NCBI GenBank assembly: GCA_020205615.1
Contig: CM035170.1
Coordinates: forward strand, 118,739,674 to 118,803,673
Source: Panax quinquefolius
Lineage: Eukaryota; Streptophyta; Magnoliopsida; Apiales; Araliaceae
DNA length: 64,000 bases
Reading direction: 5' to 3'
This document shows positions 1-12,992 of the stretch, one piece after another. The notes below the pieces were generated by a model that ran no database searches, had not been told where the DNA came from, and saw only the letters and a list, made by a program, of their open reading frames with translations. Numbering within the stretch: the first letter of the stretch is position 1; each line of letters opens with the position of its first letter. Position numbers and translations under genes: made by a program.

Positions 1-2544
1 TACTAAACAACTCTCTCTAGAACCTTCATTCCATACCCAGGCACTGCATCTTTCGCTTATATTCTCGCCTCCCGAGAAAAATGGAACAAAAGGAAAAGGG
101 TGAGCTCAACTAGCCCGATAAAGAATATTATGACTAAGATAATATACAACAAATTATCGTTAGTCTTCAATGGGGAAAAATCTAATAGAATACAATAGAC
201 AACAAATTTTAAATCAATATTCGCAATTGAAATAATAATTCATTAGAAGAGTTAAGTAGAGAATGCAAACTACTATCTTCTATGTATGAATTTAAAAGTT
301 CATCGCTCTATCTTTTATCCCCGTAACATCAATCAATATACATCGGAATCAAATATTCATCTTTGCACTAAAAGCCAAAGATATTCATCGATTGGTCGTG
401 TTCATCTAAACACTGTTCATCTTTGCACTACTACCAAAGATATTCTTCAAAAATCATTCATCTTTTGACCTACTGAAGCCAAAGATATTCAATAATATCA
501 TCATTTAAGACCGAGGATTATGAAAATATTTTTAAAGAAAGCGAATCCAAGTGAAACAAAATGACAAGGATTAAGGATTAAGGATTCGTACTTTTGTTTT
601 ATCCACGCCCAAAAATACCTCAAAAATAATCATAGGGGTGTAAAATTCAAGAATGATCAAAACATGGATACAATCAAAGCTAGTATCCGAATAGATATTT
701 TGGACAAAAAGAAGAAATTTTATTTTTCGAATGAATAGTGTCGATATCGTGAATAGTGCCGCATACGTGAATAGTAACTCAGACCAAAAGATAGAAATTC
801 CACAAAAAACATCTTCACGCTTTACATGAATAAGTACTTCGTGAATAAGCTTCGCTGAATAAGAATCGTGAATAAGAACTCATGAATAGTAACCCATGAA
901 TAAGAACCCATGAATAGTAACCCCGACATGAAAAAGTTCCAAATTTGATAAAAATTCCAACCAATATTTCAAAGATAATGATATTGAAGAAATAATATCA
1001 ATTGAGAAGAAAATAACATCCTTACCTCGAAAGATTAGTCTTCTAAATTTGGAATCTGGGATATAGTCTTTGAAGGAAACTTGCAAATCGCCTAACAATA
1101 CTCAAAGTATACTCAAAATACTCACAAGAATACCGATAATATAGAGAGAAAACTTGAGTTTCGGTGTGATTTTCAATTCTAACCCAAGACCCTATTTATA
1201 GGAAATCGCTTAGAACACCAAAGCAGAAAATTTAATATAATAATATTATATATATTACAAATATTCTACGCACCTAGAACCATCTGAATTCAGCAACTTG
1301 CATGTGTTTAATGAGGCTAACCAAACACAAAAAACGTTTTTGCAATTAAAAATATTTTAAACTTCCAAAAATCAATTATTTCGGAGCTTCAGAACTTCAA
1401 TAATTCACAATAAATAGCCCTTTTATCAGAAAATTCGAATCTCGCGAGTTTTTATAGGAAATTCAATTCTCTACAACTTTGCAGAAGAAAGTTTTCCGAA
1501 TTCCAAAATGAAATTGACCGAAATCCACAAACGGGCAATTTTACAAAGCTATAATCAAATTTCTATTCAATAATTGTGTCCACCAACACACAAAACATGT
1601 GTTAAACATTTAATGCCACAAAATACTCTTCCTCCTCATATACTCATATATCCCACATTCATTGTAAAATATCATCGTTAATATATTATTAAAATAATAT
1701 ATTTAAATGAATTATTTTATCGGAAAAAGATAAAATATTAATTTTCAACAATTGTCACATTAAAAATTTTCTCCACTATATCCTCATAAAATCAATATTT
1801 TCCTCATCATATAAATCAATAATTAATTATTCACAAATAATATTACGTAATCACAATATTGACAACCGTGCGGCTCCTCAGGAAAGAGGGCTTTCCAATA
1901 AGAATTTTTCCTTATCGGCCTTATGATTAGGTGACCAAACCCTCCTTGAAGCGTAACTTTCTAGACATTGCCAATAATGTTATCTAATAATATTATTCAG
2001 ATAATATGAATTATTGCTTCGATAATGGAAAATGATTGTAATGACAATTATTGAAACAACAGCAATATAGAATGTCAACGTAGCAATTATTGAATCAATA
2101 AAATAAAATACTGAACAGTAATTACTGTAACCATTATTGAGTAGTGCCTTCAATAATTGGTGCAATACCATGTGCTTCTTGTCAACAATAGCAGTATCGT
2201 GTTTTAAGCAAGGGTATTCCAACAAGTGTTAACTTGATAATAACTACGCAGATTATTTTTAAACAACTTATATTTATCGCTTTTCTTCGTCAATCGCTTT
2301 CCAGTTATGGGGCCCACACATGGTCAGGCTACCGTCATTATGAATATTCCCCGACAATGATACGAATATTCCACGACCAAACGAATATTCCCAAACAACA
2401 ATGAATATTTTATAACCACTGCTTATTTTGAAATATTTGCAGATATTTTACCCCTAACTATCCACATTAATCACATCAACCCTTACTATTTCAAAATAAT
2501 AAATAGAAAATTAAATTTCATTAATAATAAGTTGGGGTCTTACA
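1..2544 (-). mobile_element. Ty3/gypsy-like LTR, minus orientation, cut by the window edge
   Basis: The right edge reads as the reverse complement of an LTR start of the TGTAAGACCCC type (last bases at 2531-2544). The interior matches the complete minus-strand copy at 14632-17165: the block around 100-170 (GAGCTCAACTAG followed by ATTATGACTAAGATAAT) recurs near 14940-14985, and the blocks with repeated GAATATTCC near 2340-2400 recur near 16990-17030. A TATA-like CTATTTATAGG at about 1192-1202 sits where the other copies carry their promoter. The far end of the LTR lies outside the window. It abuts a plus-oriented copy at 2545, which suggests it inserted into that copy. No coding region is present. 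Confidence 0.65.
735..925. repeat. Degenerate GTGAATAGTAA-type short tandem array in the LTR
   Basis: Irregular repeats of a GAATAGTAAC or GAATAAGAAC core, often preceded by CGT or CAT, fill this stretch. They are a diverged version of the cleaner arrays in the other LTR copies (2730-2787, 5985-6165, 14265-14342). The array lies upstream of the presumed LTR promoter in LTR orientation. Confidence 0.6.
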
Positions 2545-2729
2545 ACAAGTTATAAATGATTAATAATTGTTAAAAGATTAAAATATGTGTTGATTAAAAT
2601 AAAATGAATTGTGGTAATATTTATTCAATCCTGATGTATATATATAAAGAGTCATTATGAGGCGTTTGTGGTAACTTTGATTATTTTATGGGGGCGCCTA
2701 TATGTCATCATCTAAGAGTCTCTTCGTCA

Positions 2730-2787
2730 ATAGTAATTACCTTCGTCAATAGTAATTACCTTTGTGAATAGTAATTACCTTTACTAG
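2730..2787 (+). repeat. 18-bp tandem array (GTGAATAGTAATTACCTT)
   Basis: About three head-to-tail copies, with either CGTCAATAG or GTGAATAG at the start of the unit. It belongs to the LTR and lies about 150 bp upstream of its TATA box. The equivalent array in the next LTR copy (5985-6165) has more units, so copy number varies between LTRs. Confidence 0.75.
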
Positions 2788-3129
2788 ACGTCAAACCACT
2801 TGCCGCCGTTTCATATTACAAAAGCGTCGAACCACTTGTCGTTTCACATTACAAAGCGCCAAACCACTTTTTTTTTTCACATCACCAAATCGTCAAGCCA
2901 CTTGCCTTTTCACGTGGCGGTCTTAAGCTAGAAATCTTCTATAAATAGAGGCCTAGTCTTCTTCATTATTTTCACTTAATTCATTCAAGCTATAGTAGAG
3001 AAAGTATAGAGAGAATAAGAGAGAAAGAAGAAGAGTATTTTGTTACTACACTACTGCAAAGATTCAATCTCCTACCAAAAGTAAAGGGTGTTATTCTTTC
3101 TTATTCATGAAGAAACTGTTGTTATTCCA

Positions 3130-3660
3130 TTGCTTATTATTACATTGGAATAACTTTGTATCTGCTGGTTACCCTATACTTGGTGACATTCTTCTATTAT
3201 TCATTGGAACATCCCACTGCGTGTGTTTTACATCGGACTGGTTTCGTTTTTATTATTATTCTCGTTAGAACATCCTGCTCGTGTGTTTTACGGGACACCG
3301 GGTTCCATCTTTATTATTATTCTGTTGGAACATCCTGCTCATGCATGTGTTTTACACAGGACTCGGGTTCCGCTCTTTATTATTATTCTGTTGGAACATC
3401 CTGTCTGTGTGTTTTACACCGGACCTGGTTCCATCTTTATTATTATTCTGTTGGAACATCATGTCCTGTGTGTTTTACACCGGACCTGGTTCCATCTTTA
3501 TTATTATTATTCATTTGGAACATCCCGTCATTTTGTGTTTTTGTACGGGACTGGTTCCATTCTTTATTATTACATTGGAATATCTGCATGCATGCGCTTT
3601 TACGCGTCGGACCGGTTCCGTTATTATTATTTCATTGGAATAACATGTCATCCGTACAAT
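3130..3660 (+). repeat. About 60-bp tandem array in the LTR transcribed part
   Basis: Eight or so imperfect units containing TGTGTTTTACACCGGAC, GGTTCCATC, TTTATTATTATTC and TTGGAACATC follow each other downstream of the LTR TATA box. Length and sequence vary by small indels. Because the unit is stop-poor, it produces long open frames in several phases. None resembles a protein family, so I treat them as non-coding. Confidence 0.75.
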
Positions 3661-4750
3661 GCATGCATGGTGATTTCTTTTGTTATTCCATTCTTTATTA
3701 TACCCAGTTGGTTAAAACTTTGACTTATACTCCATGAAATTAGTAGAATATCCTTGATATTTGCGTTTCATCCAAAGATATCTTTTCATGGAAATATTCT
3801 TACGATCATTCTTTAATTTTACTCTACAAAACAAAGATCATGTTGACAATTTGGACGTTAATAATTCTCGGATAAAATAATTCTTGAACTTGTTTTATTG
3901 AATTCTTATATCATTGTCATCATTCTCATGTTTATATTTTTTTTAAAGTCATCTGTGGCACATGTAGTGCATAGATGGACTTGGTATGATTATGACCGAG
4001 AGACTATTCCGGTAATAATCATGGTAGTAATGTTACAAATGATGTGGTAAAATCCTCAAGTGGCAGTAGTGCATTGATGGACGATTGTTGGCATGATCAT
4101 GACCATTAATGAATACACAACTATTCTTGGCCCGTAGTGCATGAATAATTGTGGTCGTGATACTAAAGAATATCCTTGGCCGTAGTGCAGGGGTGATTCG
4201 ATGATGTGGAATATTTATTAAAGTTGAGTCTTAGCTATAATTAACAGTGATGAAAAACCTTTTAAAATCATAAAAGATAGTAGATTTTATTTTCTACTTG
4301 ACTCTTTTAATGGATTCTTTGGTTCATCAGTAGTTAAACTTGATGTTCATTATATTTTATCGGTTTAACATTGTTGAGGCTAATGATAATTTATTCGCAT
4401 TATCTTAGTCATAATATTTCTTATCGAGCTAGTTGAGCTCACCCTTTCTTTCTTTCTTTACGTTCTCTTCGTGAAATGAGAATATATTTGGGATTTAGAG
4501 TCGGGAAGCGGAGTAATGGTCGAGAGGATAGCATTAGTAGTCCTCACTATTCGTGAAATAGTGTGATAATAATTGTAATGAGGACTCCTTTTGAGTTTGT
4601 ATGATCTCTAGTGAGACAATATTTGTATTCAAACTTACGGTTTATGTCGATTGTACACAGCAGTTATATTAGTAAGTTATATTTAAATTCTGTACCATGT
4701 ATCTGACTACCCAAGATGGGTGATGTATACCTAATTTTGGGGGCGTCACA

Positions 4751-5299
4751 ATTATCTTTGGCCGTAGTGCATGGATAATTTGTGGTCGTGATACTAATGA
4801 ATACACGATTATCTTTGGCCGTAGTGCATGGATAATTCGTGGTCGTGATACTAATGAATATCCTTGGCTTGTAGTGCAGGGATGATTCGATGATATGGAT
4901 TAATTATTGAGCTGAGTCTCAGCAATGAAATATTAATTCATGGATGTGGTAAAAGTCATCTTTGGCCGTAGTGCATTGATAGACTTGGTATGATTATGAC
5001 CAAGGATTATTCGGTATAATCATGACCGTAATTGAAAACAAGAATATCTTTGGCCAGTGGTGCATAGATAATTCGTGGTCGTGATACTATTAAACTGCTG
5101 CCTCAAAGATTATTGGTTTTGAGTTGTATATCTTTGGCGTAAAGTGCAAAGATGAATTGTTAATGAATATCTTTTGCCCGATCATTGCGAAGATGAATTT
5201 AATATTTTAACGATAAAGGTATTCAAGGTATCCTCACCTCTTTATCATATCGTGCACGATACCCTAATTTCGAGGGCAAAATTTCATAAGAAGGGAGGT
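4751..5299 (+). mobile_element. Remnant internal region of the gypsy element with polypurine tract
   Basis: Between two plus-oriented LTRs lie 549 bp. The first 400 or so resemble the U5 modules of the LTR (CTTTGGCCGTAGTGCATGGATAA repeated). The last part, 5231-5302, reads as an open frame ending DTLISRAKFHKKGG then stop, and overlaps a purine-rich AAGAAGGGAGG at 5288-5298 directly before the next LTR. A polyprotein C-terminus running into a polypurine tract is the usual arrangement at the 3-prime end of a Ty3/gypsy interior. That it is the polyprotein tail is inference. Gag, protease, RT and integrase are absent, so the element is deleted and non-autonomous. Confidence 0.5.
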
Positions 5300-5984
5300 T
5301 AGTAAGACCCCACTTTTATAAATAAAGATGAATTTTTTTATAAATATTATTTTTGAATATTATGGAATAAATTTGATATAATGTTATAGTTGTGGGTAAT
5401 ATTTATAAATTTTGCAAAGTAATCAAGTTGTTATAAAATATTCGTTTGGTTGGGGAATATTCTTTTTGTCGGGGAATATTAAGACGACGGATCAATCATT
5501 AGTGGACCCTATTAATGGAAGTATTGTCGTAGTTAGAAAGCCACAAAATTATTTTTCTATAAAAAATAACTTGCAGAGGTGTTTCTTAAAAAGCTGTTGA
5601 ACTACCCATTAGTAAAAGAAATGCGAATGTCGATAGTTGTATAAGAAGACACGATATTGATTATTGATGCTTACGTGAGAAGTCACTCGCCTATGCTCAA
5701 TTATTACTATGATAATTGTTGCATCATATCTCTTATATTATTGATTCAATTATTGTCACAAGATCATCATCGTATAATATGTTATAGTATTAAATTATTA
5801 ATTGAGACGACAAGTTATAAATGATTAATAATTGTTGAAAGATTAAATATGTGTTGATTAAAAATAAAATGATTTGTGGTAATATTTATTCAATCCTTGA
5901 TGTATGTAAAGAGTACATTATGAGACGTTTGTGGTAACTTTGATTATTTTATGGGGGGGCATATGTCATCATCTAAGAGTCCTT

Positions 5985-6165
5985 CATCAATAAGTAATTA
6001 CCTTTGTGAATAGTAATTACCTTTGTGAATAGTAATTACCTTCGTCAATAGTATTTACCTTCAATAATAGTATTTACCTTCAATCGATAGTAATTACCTT
6101 TGTGAATAGTAATTACCTTTGTGAATAGTAATTACCTTCAATCGATAGTAATTACCCTTCGCAAA
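5985..6165 (+). repeat. 18-bp tandem array, expanded copy
   Basis: Eight to ten units of GTGAATAGTAATTACCTT, with interspersed CAATCGATAGTAATTACC and CAATAATAGTATTTACC variants. The number of units is clearly higher than in the sister LTR at 2730-2787, showing expansion or contraction after the copies separated. Confidence 0.75.
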
Positions 6166-6519
6166 TAGTAGTTGTCCTTCAATATTACCAAGAGTTAACT
6201 CGCTTTCTTGATTGTTCCGAGGTTAATTACCCTTCATGAAATAGTAGTTGTCTCTTCAATATTACCAAAGAGTCATTTGACCTTACCGTTAATTCAAGAG
6301 CCACCCTCGCTTTTTTTCTATAAATAGAAAAGCTCATTCCTTCATTATTTCTTACGAATTCATTTGAAACTCTAGAGAGAAAGCGTAGAGAAAGAAGAAA
6401 AGTATTTTGCTACTTCACTTTTCCAATATTCAAATTTTCTAAGGTAAGGGATATTATTTTGTGCACTTCGTAAGGGTGTTATTCTTTCTTATTCATGAAG
6501 AGAACTTACGTTATTCCAT

Positions 6520-6930
6520 TCTTTATTATTCATTGGAATAACTCGATATCAGATACCCCATACTTGGTGAAATCCCTCTGTTATTCCATTCTTTATTATT
6601 ACATTGGAATAACTCAGATATCTGCAGATACCCTATACATAATCATATAAGTGGTTTACCTATACTTGGTGACATTCTTATTATTACATTGGAACATCTT
6701 ATGCATGTGTTTTACACCGGACTGGTTAAAATCTTTATTATTATTCTGTTGGAACATCCTGCGCATGTGTTTTACAGGACTGGTTAAAATCTTTATCATT
6801 CTCGTTGAAATATCCTATCTCGTGTGTTTTACGGATCCGGGTTCCATCTTTATTATTACGTTGGAACATCCCGATTGTGAATTTCACATTTGATTCGGTT
6901 CTCATTATTATTATTCCATTGGAATAACAC
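6520..6930 (+). repeat. Tandem array of TTGGAACATC / TTTTACACCGGAC units
   Basis: Same array family as 3130-3660 but shorter, with two upstream units of a related type (TTATTCCATTCTTTATTATT plus CATTGGAATAACTC). Present in reverse orientation at 13440-13720 and 15670-15970. Confidence 0.7.
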
Positions 6931-8282
6931 ATACACGCCAAGTACCTCACATGCGTGGTGATTTCCTTTGTTATTCCATTCTTTATTATACTGGGTTGGT
7001 TAAAACTTTGACTTATACTCCATGAAATTAGTAGAATATTCTCGATATTTGCGTTTCATCCAAAGATCTTTTCATGGAAATAATCTTCGATCATTCTTGA
7101 ATTTTACTTTCACAAAGCGAGATCGTGTTGACAATTTGGACGTTTTTAGTTCTCGAATAAATTAATTCGTGAACTTGTTTTATTGAATTATTATGTCATT
7201 GTCATCATCCTCATGTTATATTATGTTATCTTTGGCTTACGTGCATAGATGAACTTAGTATGATTATGACCTGAGGATCATTCGGTATAATCACGGCTTG
7301 TTATAAATGATGTGATAAAAGTCGTCGGTGGCTTCTGTAATGCGTTGATGGATAGTTTTTGGTATGATTATGACCTGGGGTGATTCTAAGATAGTCGGTG
7401 ACCATTGATAATTTGATGAAAATCCTTGATCGTAAGTATGGGAGGATGATTAGATATTGTGGTTTATTCATTAAACCGAGTCTTAGTGATAAAAATTTAT
7501 GAAAACCTTTAAAACCTAAAAGATAGTAGACTTTATTTTCTACTCGACTCTTTTAATGGATCGCGATATTCGCCGCAGATTAAACTGGTTGTCATTGTAT
7601 TTTATCGGTTTAACATTGTTGAAGACTATTGATAATTTATTACGCATTATCTTAGTTATAATATTTCTTCTTTATGAAATTTAGTTGAGCTCACCCTTTC
7701 TTTCACCGTTTCTTCGGAAAATGAGAATATAAATTTGGATTTAGTCGGGGAGCGGAGTAATGGTCCGAGGATAACATTAGTAGTCCTCACTATTCGTGAA
7801 ATAGTGTGATAATAATCAGTAATAATGACTCCTTTTGAGTTTGTATAATATCTAGTAGACAATATTTGTATTCAAACTCACGATTTATGTCAGTATTGCA
7901 TACTGCAGCAGTTATATTAAGTAAGTCAGTATTTAAATTTCAGACTACGTAGTGTAAACACCCAAGATGGGTGACGTATACCTAATTTTGGGGGCGTCAC
8001 ATCGGGTCAACTAATTCAATTAACCGGGTTTCCTGATTGGACTGGTGGTTAATGGACCAACCCGAATTTTAATCAAAATCAGGTCATTAGTCCAAACCGA
8101 ACCGAACCGAAAAACGGATCCATTTTGATTTTTACCCATTGTCGATTCTTTTCGGGTTTTAACACATTGTACTCATGTTTCATTATTCATATTTTATGTT
8201 TTGGGATAGAGATATCCTAGAGAATAAGTCTAGCCGGACAGGAAATTGGGATCGGAAAATTGGTCCGGTCCAATTTTTTTTT

Positions 8283-8480
8283 TTATTGTGACTTTCAAAA
8301 AATGTATAGTATTAATTCCAACAGGAATTTTTACAAAACACTATAACTCTGTTTTTGTATATGTATTCAAATTACACTTAAAACACTATATTTTGTAAAA
8401 ATTCACTATATATTTTTTGGTAGTCACAAGCAAAAAAAAAAAAAAAATTTAAAATGTCCAATAAAGCTGTCCGTGTAGCA
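8283..8480. mobile_element. Foldback MITE-like repeat
   Basis: The two arms are inverted copies: TTGTGACTTTCAAAAAAT on the left and, read on the other strand, TTGTGACTACCAAAAAAT on the right, flanked by poly-T and poly-A runs. The centre carries TTTTTGTATATGTATTCAAA and ACACTATA motifs that are themselves partly palindromic. A second copy in the same orientation lies at 32440-32700 and shares the centre and the downstream AAAATGTCCAATAAA and TGTCC.TGTAG segments. No ORF. The superfamily is not clear because I could not define a target duplication. Confidence 0.55.
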
Positions 8481-11400
8481 TTATAGTCTATATTATGAAT
8501 CATCAAAGTCTTCCTACTTCTAAAATAATACGAATTAATTTTTAAAAAATAATATGACTCCTAAATTTTAAAAAGAAACACCCATTATCACATAATTTAC
8601 ATTAAGGTAACTACGGTCAGATTGGTTTGTATTGTAGTCGTAATATGAATAGTGTTCAATTGCTTCGAAAAATAAGACAGCGTGTTTTGTATATATTTTT
8701 GATATTTTTACATAATTTTTTTATACAAATATATAATAAATTTTATTTTTAATTTTTTATATAAAAAAAAAAAAAAAACATGTGAAAATAATATTATCCT
8801 TTACTTATTGGACTTTATTATATACTACTAATTAGAAAACGGCCGTTAAGCAGCTCGTCCTTTAACGACAGGGGCAAGGCTAAAGGACACATGGCCCGTA
8901 AACTAGTACTACTATAAACATTAAACTATCTGCTGCAGGTGGGCCCACAATAACATTTAATGATCTGTCACTCATTTGTTACGTATTTTTAGATAGATAG
9001 ATATACTTGGTTAATTGTTGGAAGGTCTATATATATATTTCTAGTATTATTTATGTTAACCCTCTTGAGTGTGGCTTAATTGATATTTAATTTAGGGGTA
9101 TGATGTACTCTCTTAATTATTCCACAAATGTGAATTTGGATTGTATTTCATTCAATATATCATTTTTTATAGTTGTGAATGATATAATTGAAATCAATAT
9201 TGATTAATTAATTTATTATATTTAATAATATAATTGTTTCAAAAATAAAAATAATCCAACACTTTTTTACCATTTGATGAACATATGAGTTTTTCAATGA
9301 ATGAAAATTCTTTTAACGGTGAAAATATTTTTTACGATTCTAATTTTTTGTAAAATTGATCTTAATATCATCAACTATTTATTAAGATATTTTGATCATC
9401 GTTACTAATTTTAAATTATTAAGATCAAATAATTAGTGTATTAGATGAAATTTCTTATGAGGGAGGGAGATGGTTTATTTTATTTCAAAGAAAGATAGGA
9501 CTGAATTTTCACACAATTAATTTCAAAGATTGAAAGGTATTCAAATCAATAAAGAGTTGGACTAAAGTGTAAAAATTGAAAAGTAGGGATGCGTTTGTTA
9601 CATGTTCACATAGTACAAGTCAAATGTGAGACCGGTCTATTAACTACTCCATGCACAATATTCCGCATCTTTGAAATTACCCTATTAGAAACCGAACTAT
9701 ATAATATGGAGTACTTTCTACTTCTTCTTCGTCATCTTATTATTAGAAAATTAATATTTTTCACAAGATTTTTTTAATAAAAAGTGTTGTTATAAATACA
9801 TAGTGATAATTTTTATAAAAAATATCAAAAAATTATGTGAAAATATCAATTTATTATTATTATTATTATTATTTATTTATTTTGACAAATATTTAGGAAA
9901 TACGCTAGTAGTAAAACTAACAAGGTAAAATTAGTAGTATTTAATTGGTATGACATGAGTTGTTAAAATCTAATTTTGTTGTTAAATATGTACTTACTTT
10001 TTCTTGATGGCAATATATACTTATTTGAACACTATTATTACTACATTTAACTACTAAGACTTGACTAAGAAAACATGCATGTATATGTTTTCCTTTCACA
10101 TTATATATATGTCCTTTATTTGACTATCTATTTTATACCTTTCAATAATGTTCTTTTCTTCTAGTCAATATTATAATTTTAATCCCAAACGTAAAGTGAA
10201 ATTGTTGTACGGACGTCCACAATTATCATGTGGTTATTGCGTTAAAGTTGTTACGTACACTTTACCAAAATTAATTAGCACGTACATGTATACGTACGTA
10301 CTACGTATATATATATATATATTCATTTCAACCCCTACCCCTACCCCGCGTGTCTACCTTCTTCACAAAAGTCATATTTACATTACTGAATACATGCATG
10401 CATGATGCTTCTAGTTTCTTTATATATCCTTTATTGTCTTTTTTTTTCTAGTGATTTTGCGTGTTGTTTCTGTTGTTCATTTTAACCATGAATATAAACT
10501 TGTCGTTTATCTGTACAGTAAAAAAAACTAAAATTACTCCCCTTAAGGATCGGAGCTGTTTTGTTGAATATATATGAAGGAATATTAATTTGTATACATG
10601 CTTGTAAACATAGGAGAACCAAAAATATATTTTTTGTAATTTTTGGTGTATCCGAACTACGATATGAGAACAACTGAGATTTGGTGTAGGTTAGCAGTAT
10701 ATATTATCTCTATGTTTGGGTTTTGGCCAAGGCCAAGATGAACTGAGAAGACATGGGTAAAAGGTCCAAGTAGTTAAACCACACCCTGTAATGTAATTAT
10801 TCCAACTCCCAGACCCCCAGTCACGTTGGACAAACTCATTAATAAACTAAATGGATCGGATCCTTTATGTACTTCAAAATCCAACAATATATAATCAAAA
10901 CAACTTACGAATGTATTCGTTGAAAATATTGAAGAAGGTAAATATGGACCAAGTTATTGTCAACGTCACCAACTATGATTTTCAACTTCCAATTTTTTTA
11001 ATCCAATTCAATTCCGTACCGTAAACTCTATACACGTACGGCTGTGAAAATAAATTTTAAAATGTATATACTAAATTAGTTTGAATTTATTAATTAATAA
11101 TATTAATTTCAATCTCTTCATCATTAGGTGAAAACTGTAACTCCGTAAGTTGTGGTGCGGCGCGGTAGTTGTACAGTATTTCAAAATTTTAACACCAGTA
11201 AAGAAATAATTATTATTTTTACATGAACATATATTGAATTTTATTTTTATGTGAAAAAAAAATAAAAATATTAAAAATATATGTAAAAATACTTCTCACT
11301 TTTAAATTTTATTATGAATGAGCTAAAATTAGGGTGCAATTGGAATCATGCATATGTAAACATAATGGGTTATTTTAATTTTCAATGTGGAACCCACTCA

Positions 11401-12189
11401 CGGCTGGACAGTTAGAAACTGTATGCGTTGAAATTGTTACTTCTTCTACTATTTTAATCAATAATAATAATACGTTGACTTAGATTTTTAAAAATAAATA
11501 AATTAATGGAGTATTACTACTATTTTGTCATTTTTTCCATTTCTTATATTTTATGAATATGTATTACCACCACTCGTGACAAATGTAGAATGTTGTTTTG
11601 TAGTATTCCCAGGCTCCGCCAAGAGCCGTGACCCTTTGACAACTTTTATGAGTTAACGTGATTTAAAAAATAAATAAATCTCACGCTTAATTACTTGTTT
11701 TTTTTATATTATATATTTATAAGAAAAGATATACATATATATATATATATTTAAAATATAAACACGTTGTATAAAATTTTCAAGATTCATATAAAAAGGA
11801 GAAGAACTGATATTCTTTTTTCTTTTTAAGCATTACATAAATAGAGAAATAAGGTGATATAAAATGAAAATCGAATCCGATACTTATTAATATTCCTACG
11901 TACTCTATTCTATTCCATGACAAAGTAACATATTAATTTTTCTCTTTTCTTCATACATTTTTTATATCGCCATTGTTATTTAAGTTATTCTGTCAGTTTG
12001 AAAAATACAAAAATAAATAAAATACTTTATTAACATAATATGTGCATTTAAAATTATCATATGTAATCAGATTGGGTAATAAGTCAAGAGCACGTTTAGC
12101 TAAGGCGATATATGCAAATTGCAGACTATTATTAAAATTTCTTAAAGATTATTTAAAATAAATTTATATTATAGATTATTTAGTGTGTG

Positions 12190-12222
<33 letters not shown>

Positions 12223-12411
12223 GATTGAATAAGTTTTAGGGGATCTAATCAACGATGGGGAAGAATGGAGGTGGAGCAAGTGGGTTTCTCTATCAGTCTA
12301 TCTACGTTTATGTAACAGAAGTGGAATCTCCATCGATGGGGATGGGGATGGAGTGGTGGTAAAAATGAAAACAATGATCGACTCAGAATGTTTGGTTATA
12401 GTGCTGAGGAC

Positions 12412-12448
12412 GACCCACCCACCCACCCACCCACCCACCCACCCACCA
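12412..12448. repeat. (CCCA)n microsatellite
   Basis: About nine uninterrupted CCCA units. The strand is strongly C-rich, unlike its AT-rich surroundings. Confidence 0.9.
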
Positions 12449-12992
12449 CTTTCTTTTTCTAGGGCACTACTTCTACTTAATTAAAAGGATAATCAAAAAT
12501 AATTATTTTTGAATGTCGTCGTCCTAGTAAATTACCCAAGAATATATCCATAAATTCACAAATTTATATTGATATTATTTTTCTTTTCAATTTTTAGGAG
12601 TGTTCCCTTTCTCATGTCTACTTTAATGGAGTATTTTTCATTCTTGATGTTTGGGAGTTGGGACATGAAATAATTAACACGAAAACTACTTATTTATAAT
12701 TAAGTTAATGTTAGAATTTGAGCCTAAATTAATATAGGTGTCATTAATTAATTTTAATGTTTTAATATATTAATGTGTTTCTATTCCATGAGTAGATTAA
12801 ATTAAGTATTTGGAAGTTCAAATCCATGGAGTAATGAATGAGATATTAACTCCCAAAGATCATAATAAAAGATAATAAATACATGTGAGAAAAACCAAAG
12901 TTCATGGGTTAGGAATTAAATATTTTATATGTTTATATCTGAGAAAGTCTTTCTTGGGTTTGGGCTAGAAAGCATCCCACTTTAATGGAAGG

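Larger units (their letters stand above)
2545..4750 (+). mobile_element. Ty3/gypsy-like LTR, plus orientation, 5-prime truncated
   Basis: From 2545 the sequence runs parallel to 5813 onward of the complete copy at 5300-8001 and ends with the same terminus, GGGGGCGTCACA, at 4750. It contains the same ordered parts: a short GTGAATAGTAATTACCTT array, a TATA box (TATAAATAGAG, about 2941-2951), a roughly 60-bp tandem array (3130-3660), and a U5-like part with CTTTGGCCGTAGTGCAT units. About 510 bp of the 5-prime end are missing, precisely at the junction with the minus-strand copy. Confidence 0.7.
5300..8001 (+). mobile_element. Complete Ty3/gypsy-like LTR, plus orientation
   Basis: It begins with AGTAAGACCCCAC right after a polypurine tract and ends with GGGGGCGTCACA, giving about 2.7 kb. 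In order it holds an AT-rich U3, a GTGAATAGTAATTACCTT array (5985-6165), a TATA box TATAAATAGAAAAG near 6320, a purine-rich leader, the roughly 60-bp tandem array (6520-6930), and a U5 part. It is the best plus-strand reference copy in the window. No intact pol gene lies next to it, so I read it as the 3-prime LTR of a deleted element. Confidence 0.72.
8002..12992. other. Gene-free AT-rich spacer
   Basis: I see no exon-like sequence, no recognisable protein and no RNA gene in these 5 kb. It holds a foldback repeat (8283-8480), poly-A and poly-T runs near 8440 and 8765, several TA-rich microsatellites (near 10310, 11735 and 12190-12220) and a CCCA microsatellite (12412-12448). The few open frames, such as 10148-10405, have no domain and are compatible with chance in AT-rich DNA. 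Confidence 0.6.

Noticed and set aside
3156..3737. 193-codon open frame and overlapping frames of 166 and 120 codons
   Set aside because: They read through the LTR tandem array in several phases at once. The peptide is a low-complexity product of the repeat unit, not a gene.
5985..6165. CRISPR-like regular repeats
   Set aside because: Contiguous 18-bp tandem units without unique spacers, in plant nuclear DNA.
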